NCBI GenBank assembly: GCA_950022655.1
Contig: OX465588.1
Span: 20,012,527 to 20,076,526 of the forward strand
Direction of reading: 5' to 3'
Length of the DNA stretch: 64,000 nucleotides
Source of the DNA: Alentia gelatinosa
Lineage: Eukaryota > Annelida > Polychaeta > Phyllodocida > Polynoidae
This document shows positions 35,923 to 49,600 of the stretch, one piece after another. The notes beneath the pieces are model-generated. The model saw nothing but the letters and a program-made list of their open reading frames with translations. It was not told where the DNA came from and did no database searches. Made by a program: the position numbers and the translations under genes. Positions within the stretch are counted from its first letter, which is position 1, and each line of letters starts with the position of its first letter.

Positions 35923-38900
35923 CTAGCAGCCAAAGAAAATATACAATATATGAAATACGTATAGGTATTGCCCAGGAATTCATTATCCATCGTATACAAA
36001 GTCCCCATTGAAATTGCATCGGGAAAGTCAGATATCATAATCACTGTATGAGGATTTAAAATACATTGTATAAAGCCTCAAAGCCATTGATTACGGGAAA
36101 CTAGTCTCATTGCGCTGTAGAGCAAAAATAATCCCTTTGATATACAAATTCTGGGTTTAATCTACCTGAGAAGATGAATAATAGATACAAAAAACGGTGG
36201 TTTTGTGGACAGGCGGCTTTTTCTGGCCCATGGGTTAAGAAGACCCCATTGAAAATGTATTGGGCCACAGTAAATCACTACCCATTGGTTTATCAGTGGC
36301 CGTAAACCACACCTTTGATTTGCGGATTTCCCAAACCTATCATCGAATTTCTTGGAATATAATTATTAAAGACCATGAATTAGAAATTTAATAATCAATG
36401 GTTTGGGGATGTTCAGTTATGTAAACAGCTCAAGGCTGACAATGCAATACACTCACTACCGTTCATGTATCAATATGCGTCAACCGCTCGTGGTTTACGG
36501 CCCCCCGTCAAAAAAATTATTGATTATTGTCTATAAAAACCACTCGGGGTTGACGTCGTAATACACTCGCTAACGCTCGTGCATTAACATTAACTCCAAA
36601 TATTCTCTTCAATAATGTGTGCTTGCGCTGTAAACGCGTCAAAACACTTCTCTTCAATAATGGTTGGACAGTTTCTGATGATTAGTATATATATTATATA
36701 CCTCCAAAATCTGATACATATGATTCTCGAGGCTGACCTGCTGAAAAAGTTCATTTCATATACTACTTACAAATACAGTTTATTTACATAAGTATCGATA
36801 AACGAAGGGATCAGTCTTGGGTTACTGACTAGTGAATGATTCAACGGTGTGAAGAAGTTTGAAGCATATTTCTATAGAAACATCTGCTGACTAATTATAC
36901 CTGACCGGCCGCTGCGGGCACAGAGTTGTAAAACAGCACCCACCTGAAGTCCAAGTCTAGATCGATGCACACTTCCGTATCGAGATTCCAGATTGACTTC
37001 ATCACCGACTCTGCTGCGGCTTTTATTTTCTCGTCCTTCTTGCGCTGAATTTTCCGCCTTCGTTTACGTTCCATTTCGGCGAAGGTGGGTCTGTAGATGT
37101 AGGCGTTGGGGTTACGTTGAGATTCTGTCATGTCGATGACGCTGTCACTTCGACTTGGCGTCCCTGACGTCTGTAAGGTTATGTTTGTACTTTAGTGTTT
37201 ATTGCGTACAAAAAACTGTATCATACATATGGAGGGAGGTTGACAACAAACCACGCATCAAAGCATATGCATACATATCTCACATAAGTTATACAAATTA
37301 ATTCAGATTGTTTTCAAATGGAAAAGTATAAATTCATTTCATACAATGGCAGATCTGAACAACATAGAATGCTAAATATGGGTGCTATTTAATTGACAGA
37401 TCTGAACACCATAGAATGCTAAATATGGGGTGCTATTTAATTGACTCCATCGCCCAGCGTTAAACCTGCACACGTATATCTCGAGAAAGCAGAAATATGA
37501 AGGGCAAGCAAGAAACCATGATGAATTAATCGAGTCAAGCCTCCTCTGAATGATCTAGGACGTTCTTTTCAGAATGATTTATTTGCTGGTGATATTTTGT
37601 CGACCAACATCATGGGATACTCTGAGACGTTTCTGTTTTATGGTGGTTCATTTGCGCAGGATATTTGACCTACCGACTTCAGCGAATGCTATAAAAAGAG
37701 ATTACTGGAAAAATAGAGGGTTCAAGTGTAACTGAATTATCTTAGTAATACATGAAGTGTGTCTTTATACCCTAGTAACCATTAATCAATTCGAACCGTT
37801 TAAGACAGACACACTCTAGATGGTAACATGAAGCCAGGGGCCGTTTGATATCTGGAAGGGTTCGCTTATGGCTGTCATATGAGAGTCCAAGGACTGCCAT
37901 AGGACGATCCGTATCAAATAAATATGGATTGTCCTTTCCAAGAACAGGGAGAAGGACGGGATTTTAACCCAGACCTTCTAATTGCCGCTGTACACCCCTG
38001 ACAGCGGCCGGGGGAGACATATAGAAGAACCAATCACAGGATGGCTTGTCCCTTTGAGGGATTTAGGTCAGGAGAGGGAAAATATCATATGAACAACACT
38101 TATTTAACGTGTTCACTCTCCTATTCCATTACGCTCACACAAACTCTATCATTGTCCGTATTCTTCTCACTGTCCCCAAATATAACACAGACCCCAGGCT
38201 CCTTTGGAGGATAATACTCAATTGGGACTGAGACAGGTATCTGAACGTGTGACAGCATACAAGTAGATTTGAGTACAACAGGTGATAAATGTAAAAGAGG
38301 GCACCTCCTGCTCCTCGTCACTCGAGCCGGCCTGGAATCTGGTGACTGCGTCCTCGGGGTTTACAGGGGCCTCGGGCTGCAATTGTGACGACATATTTCC
38401 AATGACGCGGCGTAAAATTAGATAAGATTGCTTCCAATATACATTATTTTCTATTTTCCTGAATGGAAACCTGTATGCTGGGCTGATATTTTAGTATCGT
38501 ATAACATAAAGCAATATTGTGTAAATGCATTTCATATATAGAGACATTATTTGTTCTACATACATGCAAGCAGTTCCATTTAATTGACGCGATATACCTT
38601 AATGTAGTAGCAAGAAAGAATGACACGATACATAGTTCTACCTATCGATCTGCACTACTACAGTTGATGTCAGCAACGACAAGGATCTACGATACCCGGC
38701 GTTTACACAAGATGACTAAAATCTTGACGACTGTCTAGCCAATAGTCGTAAGGTGTTGCTCGATTACGCCATATAATCGCCTAATGTGAACGCCGGGATA
38801 TGTGTACATGTATCCCCTGATGATGGGTGTTACAAATACAATATAATTGCCAGAGCACTCAGGTAGGGATTAATATCATGTTATATATATTATAGTTATA

Positions 38901-41900
38901 TTAAATAAACTGTTGAATTCATGTTGTAGTCTACTTGACAATCACCAGACACGCCTTATGGGAGAGGGAATGTTAAAGGTAGATTAATATGTGAGAGAGT
39001 GATATTAGTATATACAAATAGACAACAATAAAACCACAGAACTATGCTATTAAGACTTTGTCACGTTGTTAATAGCAGCTCCTTCTCTAGCACGAGGGAT
39101 TCAGCCGGACTTTGTAGGTCCAAACCTGGTAAACATTATTAGTCGAGCACATCAAAGAATTACTTACTAAAGGGTTATCTATTTTAGGACAGTGTTAATT
39201 GTTCTCAGGCAGCATTCTATGAGAAAATTAAGATGTTTGATTATTCAGAGCAAAACTAATCAACCTGGTTGTTGTTTGTGGTCGCTGTCCAACCACCCAT
39301 TCCACTCTTCGTGTTATTTTTCTTTGCTTTGTTGTTGGCAGTTCTCGTTGTCGATCTCTATAACAAGCATAATTGATGAGAGTTAAAAGGTAGGGGGCAT
39401 ATTTAGATTTGGATTCTGGAGAAATGTTTAAATAACACACCAAGTAACGAGGTATCTCGATATATTCTAAATGTAGAATAAACCCTTCTATAAACGTAAG
39501 GGTAACCACAGAAGTAGACCTGGAACTATTCCTGGGCTTTACCAAAAGAATAGTTCAAAAGGTTGTCACCTGTAAGTGCCACTGATTCCAATATAGGGTT
39601 TCATTACTGAGCGTGGGATACTCACGCCCAGATACGCTGATTAAAGGTCAGAGACGTTGGTTAGGTAACATAGATTCTGAGCTTGTGCAAATCAGAACCG
39701 TTCACTATCTGCGTGTCAACTCTGTCACATTGGAATGTTGCCCAGCTGACTACGACCAGTGACCAGAGACCGAAAGACTCCATTGAGCCACTGGTGATTG
39801 ATATATCTGGACCCTACAAAGGCAGTTTCAAAAATGACAGTTTGCCTCAGTGGTGCCGTGCGGGTTATAGAAAATAACCCATAGACGTAATAAAACCCAA
39901 AACTTTTGATTGTATTTCTTATATATATCCACGCTCATTCATCAATGGCGAATATGCGTTTTGTTCCTAATGTATCTTGGCATTGCAGAGGTTTCATAAC
40001 ATGCTAGTGGACAATACAGAGATTTCATAATGTATCGGCAGGTAATACAGGATTTTCACTATCCACGCAGTACAGGAATTTCATTAGGGATTGGAAAGAG
40101 ACGTCGTTTGGTTGTGGTATGACCAGCTTACAGGGCTGCCCTCAGTGTGCCAGACTTCTAGCTGCTTAACCTATTGACCAGTCAGTTTCATAAAAACATA
40201 AGGATACATGCATCCCCGAATGCGAACCCTCGAAAAATTTAGGTTAGGATTCATCATGGAATGCAATACACACATCATACATGTGTCAACCTTTCGTGGT
40301 TTACGTCCTCCTGTCCACAAAACCATCGACATATGGTTTGTTAATTCATAGGTCTCATCCATATCAGAGGCAGTACAAAAAGGGAACTGCATCGAGATCC
40401 ATAGCCACTGAAAATATGCCATACGTTTTGGTTGCGGAGTAATCTCATGAGGGATAGCTGAGTGAGATTATGAAGCAAACACAAATGAATGGCATATTTT
40501 CAGTGGCTAGGGATCAAGTGCGGTTGAGATTTTTATCTCACCCCTGTCACTGACTAATTGGCTAAAATTTGTGAAATCATCCCCTATTGAGTATTTCTTT
40601 TACAATATTCCAAGGGTGTGGAATACAAGTTCCCAATTCTAAGTCTATAGAGAAAAATACCAGGGGTGGGATATATACACAATATTACCATGATTTCGAT
40701 CGGAGTGGCCGTATTCTCCGCATAGTCGACGCGTAGTTAAACGTAGTTTGACTACAAGGAGAATACGGACACACAGATCGAAATCATGGTAATGTTGTAT
40801 TTATTACTCGCCTTTCGAGTAATTATCAGAAAAAAAATCTTGTATATAATTAGAAATTAGACCCTAGCACCGTGCTTTGTTTGTATGAATTGGTTCCTTC
40901 AGGTAGCCGAAAAAGCCGTATTCTCCTAGGAGATTCCGGAGGTCCGTATTCTACTCAGTAGCGATCTGTATGCTCCGTAGTCTTAGTATGGAGACTCCGT
41001 ATTCGGTGGGTAATATATAAAAAACCATTGATATCTCGGAGGTTCACCCACCTGATTACTACTGGAGGTACTGTAGCCTGTCGGGTTACCGTTCCGGGGT
41101 TTCGATTCACTGCTGTCCTCGTTGTCAGAGTCGGAGTCGTCGAGACACAGGTCCTCGATAATGTCGACTGACTGCGCACGCTCCAGGTGAGCCGGCCGCT
41201 CACGTTCACGTTCCCGCTCACGTTCACGTCGCTCCATCTCGTAGTCTATCTCGTTAAAGTCGTAGTCCGTGTGTTTCCAAGTCTCTTTGAGGCGAATGTG
41301 GAAGTCTACCTCCTTACAGCGATATGTTTCGACGAAAGGGAAGTCAAACTGAAACAGATTGGTGGATACACAGCATAAGGCCAAACTCCATACAAGTATC
41401 TCGCATCTATTATCCCGCGTTCTCGGAGTTTCTACAGTATTTTGCCTTATTTGGTTCATATTTTGAAATAGAATTGAAAACACATTGGAAATGTAAACTT
41501 TTTTATCCATCATATAAAAAGTCCCTACTGAAAAATGTATGAGGACTCAGTAAACCATTACCCATTGATTGCCTCGTTCATATCCCTGATCCCTCCAAAC
41601 TAGATGGCGTACGGGAAAACAGACCAAACACTCATCAGTTTCTTTCATAATATTTTCTCAGATATTTTCTTTTAAAACATGAAGGTCGGTCGGCTGACCT
41701 TTGTTTACCCACCTGGTTTTTGCTGTTGCCATGACGACGTAAAAAGCGTACGTATTCCTTCCGGTCTGCAGCCCTGACGAGCACGAGGTCAATGTAGCCG
41801 TCGTTGGTATGACAACGCGGACTCATTCCCCGTGGACATAGTGAAGAGAGACCGGCCACCGTATAGATGCCCACGTCGATGAAGTCACCTTTGACAGTCT

Positions 41901-44900
41901 TATAGGGCACCTCCTTGGATAAATCTGATATATAGAGAGATAATGCATATCAACTTAGGACGCCACCATTGATAAGATTCGACATTAAAATGAATCGGCA
42001 GTTTGCATAAGATTTCATATGTAACAATTTATATGCACATATGAAGGAGTTAAACACAAAGATTTCACTTACATGCTATGCATATCGTCTTCCACATAAT
42101 ACATGAATGTAGCCTATTTGGTAGGATTAGTTCATAGACATGGCGTCATTGAAAGGGTACCTATTAAGACAGATATATGGTATACCACCAAAAGAATTAT
42201 GAGGGGATTCTAGGCGTTGTTGGGCATTCACCGTCAATATTGAAATGGTAGTTATCTTACTATGTTTCCACACTAGTGGCTAGAATATGTGGGGTGTTGT
42301 CATGTATATGTATACGTGCATCATCACTCTAAATAAACCATTAATATCATATCACTTAGGCCAACATATGTATGCAGATATCTTTGAATAGATTTTTTTT
42401 TCCCTGTAAAGTAATAATATCAGTGCTGGGGAATGACATTTCATCTGCGCTTGTAAGGTTTTCGCGTGTACAACACAGGTGCGGAGTTTGTTTTGTTTGT
42501 GCAATCATGCGTGACCAGTGACCTGCTGATGTAGAACGTGTAAATGCTTGAAGGGCACACAGAACGTCTGGAGACACATATTTGTCACAAATAAGCAATA
42601 GAACCACCAACAGAAAAGACCAACAACAACATAAATGAATCAACCGAGGAGGGTAGGGACTATAGTCAGAGATGTTGCCTAATAATGAATTAGAATTCCA
42701 GTGCTGAGTGACATCAATCTATGATGGTGGCAACTGAACAATTGCTGCAATCTCTACCGTGCTTGAAACCATGTTGGCGCCTGTGGTGTCTCATTTTTAT
42801 TCCCTGGCTGAATCTGTGATGGCGCAGGTGACCAGTGTTAAAAGCAGAGGATGCTCAGTTCTAGTTCAGCTCGTTCTCAAAAGGAGGCGCCAGCTGAGCA
42901 TTCGCCAGGAGGCGCCACTTACCAGCGAGGACGCTACAGTCACTGACCATGAATCTTCGGGAACAAGAGGTGTTGCCGCTTGATCCTTGTAACACCATGC
43001 AAGTATACCGTGTGATTCATTTACAATAATCAATAATCAATCAGCTGTGCATTTAAACAAGTAATCATTTTACAACTCATTCAACCTGTGGTTTATTCAA
43101 GGGTGGGTGGGACGTATGGTGCCTCCTCGGGTACTATGTGCGAATAGGTCACTTAAAGGAACATTCAATGACTTTGGGTGTCAATACATGCATCTTTCTT
43201 TCTGAAAATAACATATGATCACAATAGGAAAATATCAAATACGTATTGGTTCAGATGAATAATTAAACACGACATAACATGGACGACTGGACGTTTTCAT
43301 CTCAATACTAGCGACTTCGTCGAATCGTATTTGGCTAACCCCACCCCCACCAAGCCCCTGCCATTGTGCTCTCTAGCGGATAAACGGAAACCCATCGTAA
43401 AAACAACATGCACGACGCCATCTGGTGAAAGTCGGCCACATTTATCCACAGGTCTTTGCAACTCCTATTATTTCGTATGACACAGGTATTTTGCCAGCAA
43501 CCAGCGCAATTATTCTCGTGGCTGATCACGGATTAAGGCAATTGGATAACTACAGTTTTAAATTATAATTTCGGTATGGATAGAACAAATCCTAAGGATA
43601 AAAGTAGATCTGTGTAGAGAAACACAAAAAAGAGAGGCAGGATTCAGTTAAGTACTGCACGAGAATCTCACTCTCGTGGAGCTTCAATCTCCAGCCCTAG
43701 CTCTGGTTCACTATGTCTCTATGTGCGGGAGCAACTTCAAGCAGATTCGACGGAATTCTACCGTTTTAAATATAGTAGGTAACAATCATGGAATGCCATC
43801 AGATTCATCTGAACTTTCCTACACAAATAGCTTATTCTAAACACACATATAACCTTTGTATGAGATGTTTTTGAGAGAACCTTGAATAAATCTAGTCAGT
43901 TGGTTGTGTCTTCGGGTTCGCCCAGTTTAGGAAAACGTGAGATTCCCTCTGGGTGTGAATATTACGGTGTCCATGCATGCACACAGTACAGTAGGGAGGA
44001 CCTTCATGAGATCGAACTAGTTCTACCTATGAACAATATCTCTGAGAAATCGAAAACCATAGATGATTTATCTGTTAATAATTCCAATCTTGATATTTTT
44101 CCAGACTGAGGTCATGTGGCCTGACCTCCCAGACACCCTGAAAAGGAAAACAGCGAATAGGAGTTCTGACCATGCGTCTCAGACCCATGTGCCTGTGTTC
44201 TACTGATACGACCGTTCACAAGCCAACATAACCCGAACCGAAGCAGCTCTATGTCATATTTCTACAAAGTCAATTATGTCAAATATGATAGAAAACACAC
44301 CTTAATGTAACGTAATTGACATGTCCAGTACTGAATCTATGTGCTTATCTGATCGGAGATTGTGGGTCGTAATCGGTTGTGTTTAAGGGTGTGTTCCACC
44401 GGATAGGCCGGATTCCAACTCTGCAAGGCATCTTTCAAAGACGTTATAGTGAGACCCATTCTACCCATGTACGTTCGCTGTATGGGCGCCGCAGGCGAGT
44501 GACATGCAAAAGCTTTATTCAATAGGTTTCTAGCATGCTTCGACAGAACGGTGGCCGCGTGTGAGCATTTGGCCTGCTCCACTACACCTATTTCTATGTA
44601 TATATGCCTGACAATCTTTAGCATAGCTCCGTTCAGTATAAGCCCGGCGGAATATGGCCTTTAGTCACGCGGGTAAGTATGCAATGGTCTCTTCAAGTGA
44701 AAATTAAAGTTGGTGGTTCATCGGTCGTGCTCACTCTAATTTTTTCTGCTCACTCTGATATCAAATGACACGAAAACGAGTATCTGGTATCATCAAAGTA
44801 CTTCAAATGACAGGAAATATTCTTATAGAATGTTGTAAAATATGGGAATAGATGTGTACATCTTTATTCATATCAGAAATCTCTTTGGTGGATTTTTTTT

Positions 44901-46583
44901 AAGTTGATCAATTTTGTTTAGCTTTAAGATAAATAATGGAACAACTAAAACGTTTAGCGTAATATTTTTTTCCATGCTCTAATTGTAAGTTTTGCGTCTC
45001 TCCGATATAAAGGGATATCTTGAGTTTTCACAAAATATTGTTACGATTGCCTAACTTGTGGTCTAAACTGGTGGTGGAATGACTTTTACAAACATTCAAA
45101 AAGGTGAACACATTGAATGATAAGAAGACGACACGGGTAATAATAGAGCACCTGACATACTCTCCTCCTCAGATCATTTGTTTCTTTTGAATTTATAATG
45201 TATTATATCAATGTGTTATCAAAAGCGGCTAGTTGTCGAAATGTTGTTCACAGATGGGACCTGAACTCCCTGTTATTAGACTTAGCTTTTGTGAAAATAT
45301 GGAATGATGATTATTATGATACCGAAATGGTAACTGTTATGCTAATATAGATTGTTAGAAACATTGAATTAATCCAATTACTAGGGGGAAGTTGTATGAC
45401 TCCTTTTTCTTTGGACATTCGTCGAATATCAAACTGCTAATCACTGAGAAGAGAATACGGTAGATGCAGACAGATTGTGTCGTATTCCCCGCTACCCAAC
45501 TCATACATGGTGGGATCAAATCCCGAGTGCAAAAATGTTTATAAAACAGAAATGTTGTCGAAACCTGGAAGAACACATATCAGTGAACATGGGGCAATCT
45601 TAAAGTGGAGGGAATTAAAAAAGATGCCGACGGTGGCGCCGCCAGGTGATGGTGCGTCTGTTTGTCGCCAGGTGGCAAGACTCACCCAAGATGCCACTGC
45701 TGGTGTTGGAGCAGGCGAGAATGTCGGGTTTGCCCCACCATTTCTCTGTGGTAAATCAAGAGATAACTTTAGCCCAATGAGGGTAAGCACAGCCAGGGGA
45801 CGATTACTTCTCTGTTTTTCTTCTTTAAAAAAATTTGAACTCAAGTATAATACAAGCAATGAAATGAATACGAGTCCGTGACACAAGGCATTGTCTTGCA
45901 GACTCTGGTTTTCATTTGCAGCCCCCCTTTAACGTGAGTGGTTTACACAGACCATTCATTATATATACAACCAATCAACGCTTATGTTGTAAGAAAATGT
46001 TAAATGAATACATGAAATAATGAAGATGAATTGTAGATCAACCAGGGCATCATTGAAAGTCTTCCGATATTGGCTTCACTACTTAATCCGCTGACAGCCA
46101 AACTTTGATAAAGTATCCCGGATCTGGTTCTCTCATGACAAGGAGGAATAAATTCCCTCTTATTGTTGTTGAAGAAGGGACACTATCAACAACAATTAGA
46201 ACGAATGTCAACCCCATGCTCATCACAGTAATATCAAATAAACTCGAAAATTGCTAGATTATGTAATTTAGAAAACATAAGTTGACGACGTAATATCCTC
46301 GCTAATCGCTCGGATGATACTACGCGTCAACTACTCAGAGATTACGGCCACTCGTACACAAAACCAGTCATTATTGTGTATGTAACCACTCAGACAATCC
46401 ATACGGAGATGGAATAAACGCTTAATAGAGGGGACATTTTCTGTTCCAAACATATTGTCTGTATGCGCGGGGTACTCCCTTGTGCGGGGTCCCTTAAGCG
46501 GGATTTTATGGGATCTATGGCCTGGTGTATTGTGATCATTACCTTCAGCTCTGCCACCACCTATCTATTTAATTACTTCACCT

Positions 46584-46655
<72 letters not shown>

Positions 46656-49600
46656 AGGGGAAGGGTTTCGTCAGGAGAAGTCCACGTGAGAAGAAAGATT
46701 TCCATAATTAAGGTCCCAGTACTATCTAGACACCGACTCAAGATAATGTACACGCCGCTCATAGAATATGTGCGCTTAACTTAACTTGATTGTTAGATTA
46801 TCATCCTTACTATTTAAGTTCTACTTTAATATATTAAAGTCGTCAAAGCCTACTCAACAAGTAATCCCTCTAGTGTATTACAATGCAGGAACGGAATTGG
46901 GAATGGGTTTGCGTGTGGTATTAGTACACTTGACCCAGTTGGGCGTCAGCCAAGATAGAATAGAGAATCATGCAGCGAAATATACCTAAGGACACTTCCT
47001 AAAATCGGTATTGAGACGGACTTCTAGGAACCCGGTCGCTGTTTTCTTGAAGTCTTTCGTAACATACTAGTTTCAAAAGCTTTTAGATTCACACCTGGCC
47101 ACAGCTGAAGACGTTGGGGCAGACTTAATGCAAAACAAATATTAGTGCAAGCTACTTGCAACTTGCCTAAATTCTATAGTAAAATAATGATTCCGCAATC
47201 ATCCTAGGTAGTCCTCCATACTGTAAGAGATTACCACCATATTTACCTTAAGCTCAGTATGGACAATAATTTCCATAAATAATCAATGCTATAATTCAAT
47301 ACAAAATGGCTTTTTTACACATGAACATCAATGTGTCCCATATTGAGACTAGTTCGTGTGTTTATTTGGAATTGACATCAGTGAAATGCTACTCGTTTAT
47401 ATTTCCTATGCTAATCATATTAGCTTGATAATCGCTATGTATAATACTGAATCTAATCACTGGTAGTACGTAGTCCCAATAGAAATTTCTCAACTGAAGT
47501 CATTCTAGTTGCCATGAACTAACCTGGACAGTATCATTTGACAATACACATTACTGTCTTCAAGACTTTTTCCTTTATGTTTGCGAGAGGTGAACTATCG
47601 TCATTTATCTCACCCCTGATAGTTTGTACCCACAGACTTAAGATTGGGAGTTTGTACTAAACATCCATGGACTCAATGGACAATGATATCGCAAACATTA
47701 GGCGGTCAGTGAGAGAGGGGATATAAAGTCTAAATTGCACTCGATCCATAGCCACTGAAAATACACCATTCGCTTCCGTTTGCTACGTAATGCCTCGTGA
47801 GATTACTCCACAACCCAAACTCACGGCATATTTTCAGTGGCTATGGATCTCGATGCAGTTCCTTCTTAATATGATAATATTGGATATTCCACCTCGTAGT
47901 TAACACGTTACCTACTTGACATGGTTCGTTTGTACAATACGTACACCGCTATGTATTGTACAGGTGAACCATGTTAATAAAATAAAAATAAACTTACCTA
48001 TGATAGTACTGGAGGTACTGGAGGCTGTCAGAGGATCCAGTTCCTGTACATCATCACTATACGAGCTGAGGTGGCTGGAGTTTAAGGCGTCTTCGTCACA
48101 AAACGAGCAACTAGAATAGAGACCATGCAAGCACACTAAAACATATTGTCACATAGAATATTCCTATATATTCTTAGAAAATATACCATGCACTTATAGT
48201 TAAATGGACTGTAACTTCAGCACTGTGGCACACGAGCCCAAGACCAACCACTTTTCTGCCTGCAATGGGAGGTATGTAGGTTGGTGGTCAATTATGAGTC
48301 ATTTTCCTTTACTCTAGCCATTACCTAAATTGAAAACTACCCCAAACCAAATTGTCTACTATTCAACAGGTAGGCAAGGACCGGTAATTCACATGATAAT
48401 GTGTATGAAGGCCGTCATGTAACGTTGTTGGATACCGAGTATGTCTACAAGGCAAGCGAAATAAAACAAGGTTTGGTTTAATGTGGGAGACGTGTGATAC
48501 CTACAGTAACACTACCACAAGATTTGGTTCAATGTTTACATTATGGTATTCCATATGTTTCACACACAAAATAAATATGTACTGTCTGTTAATGAATTAC
48601 TTATAGATTTGAATTTATATCATCATCATTCATGTTCTGGGCCACGGGAGACGGGATTTGAGGTCGGAATGGCATATTTAAAAAAAGATAAAGACAGGTC
48701 AAAAGATTGCGTTTTACATTCTAGTTATTGTGCAAAATCTAAGTCTCATGTGTCCTCTTAAAGTATTTTATCATAGATAGATAGTTGAGATTGTCATTGA
48801 GGGCTGTAGAAATAACAGGATCTAGAGTTACGATGAGGGCATTAATGATCTTACAACAACATGTTACTCATCACTTTCTGTCGCCCACAAGGCCCGCACT
48901 GAAAACACCTGGGGTTAATGGGGTAAATCAAACATTAGTACACCTAGTCGAACGGATTACATGAAACGTCGTATGACATAAGAAGTTGGCATCGTGTTCG
49001 CCACTCTAATGGGAATGGGAATCATGTTGTTGACTTCATCAATCCATCGACCCTAACACTGCCAGAACATCATGTATTTAAGTGGGGTTTTTTAAATGAA
49101 ATACATGTACGCGTGTATATTGAAAGGTGAATTCCCCATGTTTTTATCGAATAAGTAAGATTTATTCTGAGAGATAATGGTAAAGGGCATGTCCCACTGA
49201 CTGTACGGCCACAACAGGTAACCGCATGTCCTCCACGGCCATGTAAGGCTGTCAGGCGGGTGTAGAAATCAATGCGATGGAGCAGCCCACACACTCAACG
49301 GCGATGTTGCATGGTGATTGAACTGGTAAAAATCTGTGTTTGTACACTAATTTGAATTCACGGGCAGCCCATTGGAACAGGCCTTTATCAAAATTTATTT
49401 TCAATATCTAAGTGCATAACATGAGAGCTTCCAAGTCAGATAAATTAAATAGTGTTTGATAGGCAAAACCTATTATTAAAGGGCATGTTCCACTGGACTT
49501 ACTGCATGGCGACATATTGGCGTCACACGGGCGCCATGTTAACGCTTGTCAGGTGTATTTACAGAACCTGTGCGGTATAGCGTCATCTGTGAAACGGGCC

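Larger units (their letters stand above)
41925..47997. other. CERK intron, 6.1 kb
   Basis: Apart from MITE family A copy 2 (47733-47862) and the TA microsatellite, it holds a dispersed repeat near 46290-46380 related to 36443-36530 and 40262-40335 (ctcgtggtttacg-type core). Open frames at 42759-42983, 44337-44624 and 45477-45886 are unrecognised and partly GC-biased. No extra exon is supported. Confidence 0.4.

Noticed and set aside
42759..42983. Possible extra CERK exon with a gtaagt donor on the minus strand near 42920
   Set aside because: Phases do not fit between the exons on either side, which already join correctly without it.
45512..45526. gggatcaaatcccga resembling a pol III B box
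   Set aside because: No A box at the right distance and no cloverleaf. It is also a simple palindrome.
45477..45886. Open frames of 115-134 codons on both strands
   Set aside because: No domain and no splice context. GC-biased patch only.
46463..46762. Frames with long Tyr-Ile repeats
   Set aside because: Translation of the (TA)n microsatellite.
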